This document shows, piece by piece, positions 57,068 to 64,000 of a stretch of 64,000 nucleotides of DNA (positions within the stretch are counted from its first letter, which is position 1; every line of letters begins with the position of its first letter). The DNA is from Hemileia vastatrix (lineage: Eukaryota > Basidiomycota > Pucciniomycetes > Pucciniales > Zaghouaniaceae). Location: the NCBI GenBank assembly GCA_030280995.1, contig JASXTE010000005.1:35709203-35773202 (forward strand). The letters run 5' to 3'. The position numbers were made by a program, and so were the translations under genes. The notes under the pieces are model-generated. The model did no database searches, had not been told where the DNA came from, and worked only from the letters and a program-made list of their open reading frames with translations.

Positions 57068-57077
57068 GGAGGGAGGA
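57068..57077 (+). other. Polypurine tract of the 13.2-kb element
   Basis: GGAGGGAGGA ends exactly at the 3' LTR start TGTGG. Confidence 0.8.
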
Positions 57078-58170
57078 TGTGGTCTTCCAACATTTGCAGG
57101 GGCCTTTGTTGTGTGATTTGGCGCTGTTTGTGCATGTCTTAATTGACATCTGTTAAGGAATTTGGTATTTTTCTGGTTTTATTCCGTGGATATTGGGTCT
57201 GTGGGTATGTGGGTACTATCATTGGATAGCCCTGGTTTTTCTCTATATTTTATGTCTTGAAGACATTTTTCATATTCTGAGTCTTAAGGGGTCATTTCCT
57301 CATTTTTCATTTATAAAAGATAGCTGTTTAATTTTGTTTTTTGTGTTTTATGGGCTAACCTTAAGTCTTAGGGTTAAGTGCTTAGTACCATTGGATAGAG
57401 CTGATTTTTCTCTATATTTCATGTCTCAATGTTGTTATAGTGAAATTCCGTGTTTTAAAGGTTTTAGTAGTTGTAGCTAATTTTTCTAAGTAGATTAGTG
57501 GTTTTTATTGGTTTTCTGGCTTCAGGGAGGCCGGGCCGCTTCAGGCGGCATCTCCGACGTCGGGCGGCCCGCCCGCCTCTGTTTTAGGAGGTTGGGGAGT
57601 GCTCCAGGAGGGTTTTTTATGCAATTTGGCAGGTACAGGTGCCAGATTGGTGGGTGCGCATGGGCTCTTAGTTAGTGGTCTGTGTGTACATAGTGAATAA
57701 GACAGTTTGGGGCAATCTTAATCATCATACAACCATCCGGAGGTGATCTCATTGTTCCTCACTCAGTTTTCACTGTTTTCTGGCCACAATTGGCTGTGTT
57801 TGTTGCAAGTAAGTTCTTCATTTAACTTAACTTTAGCAACTGTTTTCTCTGTTATAGTCTTGCAAGCTATAGCAAGTATTATTGCTGTCTCTGGTGTGGA
57901 TTTGCAGCCTACATCAAGTATCTTTGCTGTCTCTGGTGTGGACTTTGTTCTACATTTCAGTTCTTTGGTCTGGTAGTCTATCTGGTGACTACTTTCTTGG
58001 CTCATCAAGCAGTCAAGTGTGTTAAAAAGGGGCTTTAGCAAAACAGGAACCAACTTACTTTAGCAAGTAAATCTCACTCTACTTTTCTAAAGGGACAGGG
58101 GATTTTCTCTCTGGTTTTTCTCCAACTCCCTTGGTCAAGGCCTATAGCTAGTACTATAGGATTGTCTACA
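57078..58170 (+). repeat. 3' LTR of the 13.2-kb Gypsy element
   Basis: 1093 bp. Retains a G/C-rich island (about 57529-57579). Part of it, CGTCGGGCGGCCCGCCC and flanks (23 nt), recurs in inverse orientation at 55176-55198 within antisense gene X. Confidence 0.97.
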
Positions 58171-58983
58171 GTGCTGTATGACCTTTCCCTCAAGTCTCAA
58201 ACTCTTGCTTGGCCAACTCCAGAACAGTGACTTTAATCCTCTCAAGTAATGCAAGATGAAGGTTTCCCTGGCTGTATAGGTTTTGTTGATGGCACAACCA
58301 TCCCTTTGAGTCAAAAGCCTGCTCATGATGGCAACCATTATTTTGATCACAAAAAAAGGTTTCTTCAAAATCTCCTCCAAGTTCTCATCTTTCACAATCT
58401 AAGTTTTTATCTTCTTTCTAGATACTCTATTGCCGTTCAACTTGTATGCGATTTCAATAAAAAATTTATTGCTTTTCACAGTGGCTGCCCTGGATCATGT
58501 CATGACTCTTCCGTCTTCCAAAGAATGAGGATTTCTCAATCCCCTGACTCATACTTTGACGAATCTCAGTACCTCCTTGCAGACTCAGCATATGCAAGTG
58601 GAAAGTACATTATACCTGCTTTCCGTGGTGCAACTTCAGAAAATGACCCCAAAACTAAATTTAATTATCACCTTGCACAATCAAGAGTACGAATTGAACA
58701 TGCTATAGGTACTTTAAAGGGACAATTTTCTAGTCTTTGGGAGCTCAGAATCCAATTTCAAAAAAAATTGGAGATCAAAACTGCAAATCATTGGATCTTG
58801 ACTTGCGTAATACTCCACAATATTCTAGCTGATTCAAAGGATGAGTGGAATGATCTTTATGAAGAAGAGGATCCTGAACCATCACCGACACTCCCCTCCC
58901 TTGATTCACAAATCATTCAATCAACCGGCATACGCCCCATTATAATGCCAATTACTCTCCAACATTTCTCTTCACCCTTTTAA

Positions 58984-59439
58984 TTTTTAATTTTTATGTT
59001 TTCATACTTTCCAAATGTCCTCTTTGTGTACTTTAATCACTTGGTATTGTATTTTGGTTTGTTGCATATTCATTTTTTTTTTGAATTTACGGTGAATATC
59101 TTTTTTTTGGATGGCTCATTGGTTTTCTTTCACCTCCTCAACATGAAATCGCATATTTTCTTATATCGCATATTTTGTCAGTGATTTTATTTTTCATTCA
59201 TCACTCATATCCTTTTCATCCTCTCCTCAAACATCCCTCAAATATTTTGGTTGCATTTATTTTCTCAACTCAACTCACCAGGTAGGTCATTTTTTTTCTT
59301 TTTTCTTGGTTTTTTATTTGCTAATCATGATTTTTTTTTTTTGCTTTTTTTTTTTTTTGTTTTTTTTGTAAGTGCTTCATTTATTTTTGTTCTAGGGTAA
59401 ACTAATTTTTTTTTTTTTTCTCTTTTTTCTCTTTTTTTT
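58984..59439. other. T-rich region 3' of the Harbinger transposase
   Basis: No gene seen. T-runs at 59070, 59330-59360 and 59405. A Harbinger right terminus would be expected here but was not found. Confidence 0.6.
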
Positions 59440-60180
59440 TTGTTTTTTTTTCTCTCCTTCACCTCTCTTTATCATCCTCAAGGTCCCCCTTTTCCCCTCT
59501 CTTTACATGTCTCAAGACCCACTTTTTACCCCCTTTTTAGCTGCCCCAAATCCCCCCTTTCCCCCCTCTTTAGGTCCCTCATCACCCCCCCTTCCCCTCT
59601 TTTTAGGTGCTTCAATACTCCCCCCTTCCCCTCTCTTTATGTCCCTCAAACCCCCCCCTTCACCTCTCTTTTGCCGCCTCAACCCCCCCCCTTCACCTCT
59701 CTTTACCCACCTCAAACCCCCCCCTTTCCCTCTCTTTAGGCGCCTCAAACACCCCCCTTCCCCCCCTACCCAATCCTTATTTCCTCCTCTACCCCCCCCC
59801 CCCTGATTATTAACAAACGATCGTTACCGATCGTTCATTAAGAAGGAAGGGGGGGGTAGAGGAGGAGGTAGGGGAGTGGAAGGGGGGGAGGAAAGATGTT
59901 AAGGGGGGGAAAGGGGGGTTTGAGGCGGCTAAAGAGAGGGGAATGGGGGGGGTTTGAGGCAGCTAAAGAGAGGTGGAGGGGGGTGGTTGGGAGATATAAA
60001 GAAGGGTAAAGGGGGGGGATTAAGGTAACTAAGGGAGGGGATTTGGGGGGGAATTTTGGGGGATTTTGAGGAAATTAAGCAGGGGTATTCAGGGGGTTTT
60101 TGAGGCAGGCAAGGAGAGGATTTGAGGGGACTATTGAGGCAAGGAGGGAGGGATTTGTAAGGGGATTTCACATAAATAAA
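59440..60180. repeat. Inverted poly-C/poly-G minisatellite around a small cruciform
   Basis: The left arm (about 59480-59815) is a C/T-rich array of roughly 37-bp units (CTCTTTAGGCGCCTCAAAC plus a C-run and TTCCCC). The right arm (about 59845-60180) carries the complementary units (GAGGCGGCTAAAGAGAGGGG with G-runs). At the centre, AACGATCG-TTAC-CGATCGTT (59816-59835) is a perfect 8-bp stem. Proline-rich frames here are artefacts. Confidence 0.88.
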
Positions 60181-60811
60181 GAAGTTGAATAGGGGACAAT
60201 TATGGAAGATAAAGAGGGGTTACCTACTTTCAAATAAATATACTAACAAATTTTTTTTTGTAAATTTGATTAATTTTTTAATTTTTTTGGCTGGCAGTAT
60301 TATAGAAATAAAAAAAATTTCTTTCTGTTAAGGACTGTCCCTCTTATTTCCAAATCCAAAAAGGTTTTTAAATTAAAAATTAATTTTTCTAGTAAATAAT
60401 TTTTTGGGTTTTTTTTTTATTTTAATAATTTTATTGTTTTTGATTTTGATTTTACTGAATTTTTTTTTTTTTTTCAGGATCTTGTGAGAAGGTTTTTAAT
60501 AACCAATCTTCAGGCTCACTTTTTTTTTTTTTTTTTAATTTAATTTTTACTGAAATTTTCTTTTTTGAATGAATTTAATTATTAATTTTTTTATAGGATT
60601 TTACTTTTATTGTGTTTTTTAAAATAAAACCTCAGGTTTTTTTTTTATAAATTTATTTTTTGGAAAAATTTTTACTGACTTTTTGGTTTTTTTTTCAATT
60701 TTATTTTTCAAATAAAAAAACAGATTTTTTTATTATTAGGTAGGAATTTTTTTTTAAAAAAAATTGAGTTGAAATTTTATTGACAATTAATTTTTTTTTC
60801 AGATCAAAAAA
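60181..60811. other. T-rich upstream region of the Tet-like gene
   Basis: Long T-runs, several ending in TTTTCAG, so 5' UTR introns are possible. No coding frame is seen. Confidence 0.55.
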
Positions 60812-62289
60812 ATGTCTTCTTCTTCTGATTCACCCCTTACTTCTCTCTTATCTTCGTCTTTATCTTCTTTATCATCTTCATCTATATCATCTCTATCATC
60901 TTCTTTGAAATCAACATCCATACAATCATCTTCTAAATCATCAAAAAAAAATTTATCATCTTCATCTTTATCATCTCTATCATCTTCTTCAAAATCAACA
61001 TCCATACAATCATCTTCTAAATCATCAAAAAAAAATTTATCATCTTCATCTTTATCATCTCTATCATCTTCTTCGAAATCAACATCCATACAATCATCTT
61101 CTAAATCATCAAAAAAAAAATTATCTTCTTTATCATCTTCATCTTTATCATCTCTATCATCTTCTTCAAAATCAACTTCCATACAATCATAATCTAAATC
61201 ATCAAAAAAAATAATGATAATCAGTCTCATAAGAAGAAAAGATATCTGAAAAAAAAATTCTTCATCTAAATCATCAAAAAAATTTAAAGAGAATCAGTCT
61301 CATCAGAAGAAAAGATATCTGAAAAAAAAAATTCTCTGTGAAAGTTATTTTTGTCATATCCCAAACATTATTTTTCATAAAACTAAAGTAGATAAAAAAA
61401 ATCAATATCCAGAAAAATTACCAGAAGATATCAAATATCTAACTGAATTTGGAGATGATTTAGTTGTTGCAGTTATCAGTAATTCTTATAAGGCTCAATT
61501 CATATTGGAAGTTCATTCATTTGATGGTGTAAAAGATGAAGCTTTTAATCAACTATCAGATCTTATCATAACTCTTTATCAAATGGCTTTGGTTCGATTA
61601 CCTATAAGGAATACAAATTTGTTGGGTGGTATCATGATTGGATTTGGTTGGAGACCAGGTTTTGTTAAAGGATATTCTCTTGGTATGTCTAAAAATTTTT
61701 TTTCCATTCTTAATATCATTTCACTTATTTCATTTATATAGGCATATATTCGTTGGTCAAGAATATCACTAAAGCTCATAAAGATGAAGATTTTCACTTA
61801 TGGGACACTCTACCTTGCTTTAACTCTTTTCTTGCTCTTCGACTCAAAAAGCTCTGTAATAAAGCATTTGAAAAAAATCATGAACTAGCAACCAAAGTTG
61901 GAATACCGAATTGGTGTGACTCCAAATGGGAAGATATCAGCCATGAATATCTTTTATTTTCTAATGTTATTATCACTCATTCTGGATTCCACAATAGGAT
62001 TCATATCGATAGGAATGATGCCAATTTTCTTACTTTTGGTATATTCTCATATATCAATCAAATAACTGGCCACCCAATACCATCTCCAGCTAAAATCAAA
62101 GGACATGGCTTATATTTTCCAGACCACGGATGCATCATTGATTTTGGTTTGGGAAATGGTATCATCGAAACTATTTGGAATTCTTCTAAGGATAATCATC
62201 AAACGACCAAAGCTCCTCCTGGTTTGGAATCCTGTCAAGATTTCACACATTTTGGTTGCTCATTTCAAGTCAGTCATAAGTTGATTTAA
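60812..62289 (+). pseudogene. Tet-like 2OG-Fe(II) oxygenase (TET/JBP family) relic
   Basis: One frame from ATG 60812, with a 59-nt GT-AG intron (61683-61741), to TAA 62289. Two in-frame stops (TAA 61190-61192, TGA about 61247) break it. Residues 1-127 are almost only Ser, Lys and Leu, built from a roughly 90-bp DNA repeat (KSTSIQSSSKSSKKNLSS units, four copies). The catalytic part shows the dioxygenase pattern: NVIITHSGFHNRIHIDRND with the HxD iron ligands, LTFGIFSYINQITGHPI, IKGHGLYFPDHGCIIDFGLG, IIETIWNSSKDNHQTTKAP with the distal His, and FTHFGCSFQVSHKL. Members of this family oxidise 5-methylcytosine; in basidiomycetes they are expanded with transposons of the KDZ group. Here the nearest transposase is PIF/Harbinger. 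The assignment rests on remembered motif patterns. Confidence 0.75.
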
Positions 62290-62664
62290 AGAATCAATAA
62301 GGTAAAGAAAGAAGGTAAAGTTATTTGATTTAAAAAAACTTTATCTAGGTCCAAAAAGTATGGGGATTAGAGTTGTCATCGAAAATTTTATATTTTTTCA
62401 TAAATTTTAAATAAATATTTTTTATATATCAATTTTCTCAAGTAATGTGATGAGCCAACGACCTTTGGTTGTATAACAGGTAATCATGATAACATGTATT
62501 TTTTTCATGGGGTTCCTCTTGCCTATACCTGTGGAAAGTCCCAAACTTTTGTTTCTCGACTTGGTCTGCATTTTGGCTTGAGGAATTGTCATTACTTTAA
62601 ACTAGGGAAATTGATATATATTAGATATTTATTTAATAATTTATGTAATTATATTAAATTTAGA
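62290..62664. other. Spacer 3' of the Tet-like gene
   Basis: 375 bp with no gene or clear repeat; AT-rich. Confidence 0.55.
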
Positions 62665-63110
62665 TGACTTCCACCCCTTACTTCAATAAAATGCAGGGGG
62701 GGGGTATTGCCAAATATTCAAATCTGACATGTGAAATTGATGACTTAGAAAAATTTTGGTGATACCCACCCCTTGCTTCAATAAAATGCAGGGGAGAGTA
62801 TTGCCAATTTTTTTAAACAGATATAGAATTTTTTTGACTTGTAAATATTTTGGTGAAATTTTTTTGGTGATACCTGTCCCTTACTTCAATAAAATCCATG
62901 GGGGGTTTTGCCAAAATTTCTTATAAGACTTGTGAAATTCTTGACATGTAAGAATTTTTGGGATACAGGTAAAATGCAGGGGGTAGTAAAGCCAAATTTT
63001 CATATAAGACTTTCAAGATTCATGACATGAAAGAATTTTTGTGATACCCACCCCTTACTTCAAAAAAATCCAGGGGTGGGGGATTGTCAAATTTTCAAAG
63101 GAGACTTGAA
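62665..63110. repeat. Five-copy minisatellite, units of 86-107 bp
   Basis: Each unit has CCACCCCTTACTTCAATAAA, ATGCAGGGGG, TTGCCAAATTTTC and GACTTGTGAAATT. Starts lie near 62671, 62766, 62873, 62962 (partial) and 63048. Confidence 0.88.
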
Positions 63111-63233
63111 AATTTTATTTAAAAAAAGAATATTTAACATTAAAATACGATATTTCAAGAAATACAGAAAATAATTGTAAAATTCATGTACAAATAAATA
63201 TGAACACATGAAGTGTGAAAGAAATAAAAGAAA

Positions 63234-64000
63234 CTAGTCAACAAAAAATTTAATTAATTGTTCTATTTCTTCAACAGATTTTTTTGCTTTAATGCATTCA
63301 ATCAAGAAATCTCTCTTTTTAGAACTTTCTTGAAGATCATGCTTATACTTCATCTGTTCCATTAAGTTTTGATGCTCGAGTTTTTTTCCCTCTTTTTTGG
63401 ATTTTTCAATACTAAGAGTTAACTCGAACTTCTTCTCCTCCAAATCTTGGACCCGATCATCCTTCTGTAAGGAGACCTCGTACTTCCTCTCTTCCAAATC
63501 TTGTACTCTGTCATCCCTCCTTAAAGAGAGCTTGTATTTCTTCTTTTCAAAGCTTAGAGTCTCTTTAGCAATTTCCACTTGTTCTAGAGTGAGAATAAAA
63601 ATTAACATAAAGTAGAAGAAAATCAGAGTAAAGTAATAAGAGGTATGATATCACTTACCAGCATCACGTTTCTCTAAAAACTGTCCCATCGAAGTTAAAG
63701 GTGTTTGTGATGAAGTATCACTTTTTCGTCTTATTTGGGAGAGGAAATTTAGACTACTTGAAGCCCTTTGCTTTTTGTTCAACGTAGCATTTTCCTCCTC
63801 ATCATTGTCACTAGCTTCAGACTCAGTTGATTGAGGATCCTGGGTTTGTTCATCAGCCTTTTAAGAAATAAGAAAAAGATAAGTAAATAAAAAATAGAAT
63901 TGATAAGATAAAAGAAAAAAGAAACAAACCTGAGTTAGATTTGGTTGGGTTAAATCACCTATAGTATCTACAGAAAAGCTATCTAGATATGTCTTATTCA
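63234..64000 (-). CDS. Coiled-coil protein, C-terminal part; possible Harbinger-type accessory (Myb/NAM-like) protein
   Basis: Three exons can be read on the minus strand: 64000 (window edge)-63930, 63857-63659 and 63583-63234, with GT-AG introns and consistent phases. The N-terminal part is outside. Visible are an acidic linker (STESEASDNDEEE), a basic block (LNKKQRASSSLNFLSQ), TSMGQFLEKRDAE, then a long Lys/Glu coiled coil in which (R/K)DDRVQDLEE(R/K)K recurs, and the end RDFLIECIKAKKSVEEIEQL. This ending resembles the C-termini of SANT/NAM-like proteins that accompany PIF/Harbinger transposases, but the DNA-binding domain that would prove it lies outside the window. Confidence 0.6.

Larger units (their letters stand above)
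45014..58170 (+). mobile_element. 13.2-kb Ty3/Gypsy element with antisense accessory genes
   Basis: LTRs of 1093 bp (45014-46106 and 57078-58170) start TGTGGTCTTCC and end TTGTCTACA. Inside, plus strand: primer site, Gag-protease, Pol with RT, RNase H and integrase. Between pol (ends 52799) and the 3' LTR lie about 4.3 kb of repeats and two spliced minus-strand genes. The LTRs differ at about 17 positions (1.6 percent), much like the neighbouring copy 2. Flanking 4-mers are GCGC and GTGC, an imperfect target duplication. The sequence is richer in G/C than its surroundings. It belongs to a different Gypsy lineage from copies 1-3. It interrupts a Harbinger transposase gene. Confidence 0.96.
44570..58983 (+). 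pseudogene. PIF/Harbinger transposase (DDE_Tnp_4), split by a 13.2-kb retrotransposon
   Basis: Cut-and-paste DNA transposase. The N-terminal part (44570-45013) contains the family's helix-turn-helix-like region: FKLYKLISEHPIF, then PAIQLAVALCRFGSNGNGAA and GYGTMILYTKR, where Gypsy element 45014-58170 begins. The gene resumes at 58171: LYDLSLKSQTLAWPTPEQ, then TGA 58228 and TAA 58234 (Trp and Glu/Gln codons in relatives), then GFPGCIGFVDGTTIPLS, HYFDHKKR, a 63-nt GT-AG intron (58359-58421), YSIAVQLVCDFNKKF, GSCHDSSVFQ and SRVRIEHAIGTLKGQF. The D, D and E of the catalytic triad are present (DGTTIP, HDSSVF, EHAIG). A few codons seem missing at the insertion point. The retrotransposon and the two stops make it non-functional. 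Confidence 0.92.

Noticed and set aside
45009..58175. Perfect target duplication for the 13.2-kb element
   Set aside because: Flanks read AGCGC and GTGCT; only a 4-bp near match (GCGC/GTGC) exists, so it is reported as imperfect.
59440..59813. Proline-rich frames on the plus strand
   Set aside because: All three frames are open because of the C/T-rich minisatellite; no gene signals.

Overview
The window looks like a repeat-swollen, AT-rich fungal genome, most probably a rust (Pucciniales, Basidiomycota). The host genes have many short GT-AG introns. Their products are fungal: Atg2, a two-domain Ade2, Qcr9, mitochondrial uS11 and a beta-carbonic anhydrase. The rest is nested Ty3/Gypsy, Copia, PIF/Harbinger and TIR-element sequence, plus a Tet-like 2OG-Fe(II) oxygenase relic of the kind expanded in basidiomycetes. 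A species such as Austropuccinia psidii would fit, but that is inference.

Layout. (1) 1-5652: a minus-strand chromovirus-type Ty3/Gypsy element running off the left edge, followed by a strictly periodic 53-bp hairpin minisatellite (5653-5950) and AT-rich gene-free DNA. (2) 8880-18318: a badly decayed second copy of that element, broken by a TIR element family whose ends carry a 14-22 bp perfect palindrome; one member is a 250-bp MITE and another possible pair of ends encloses 4.6 kb without genes. A Copia remnant and a 556-bp long-TIR element follow (18319-19466). (3) 20534-33041: the only host gene island. ATG2 (13 exons, minus), QCR9 (4 tiny exons, minus; no long ORF), the mitochondrial uS11 gene (plus, divergent from QCR9), ADE2 (3 exons, plus) and a beta-carbonic anhydrase gene (2 exons, minus). 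(4) 33042-35090: low-complexity DNA with a pure 261-bp (TTA)n array, a (GGAA)n array and a small MITE. (5) 35091-44148: a complete third copy of the first Gypsy family with 1101-bp LTRs and a perfect 5-bp target duplication. (6) 44154-64000: a PIF/Harbinger transposase gene cut in two by a 13.2-kb Gypsy element (45014-58170) with 1093-bp LTRs. Beyond it lie an inverted poly-C/poly-G minisatellite, the Tet-like oxygenase relic, another minisatellite and part of a coiled-coil gene.

The most unusual object is the 13.2-kb element. Gag-protease and Pol overlap as stop-start TAATG. Between pol and the 3' LTR it carries about 4.3 kb with two spliced genes on the antisense strand. Both encode proteins with two Cx2Cx6C half-sites resembling a Zn2Cys6 binuclear cluster, with the basic residues in the second half-site. 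A 22-bp motif related to TCCNYCAAGACTTTAAACTG recurs about 17 times in the element and clusters between the two antisense genes. In the other Gypsy family, two copies keep an overlapping reading frame upstream of Gag whose protein sequence is better conserved than the frame it overlaps.

All coordinates, splice models and alignments were made by eye from the sequence; no database search was run.
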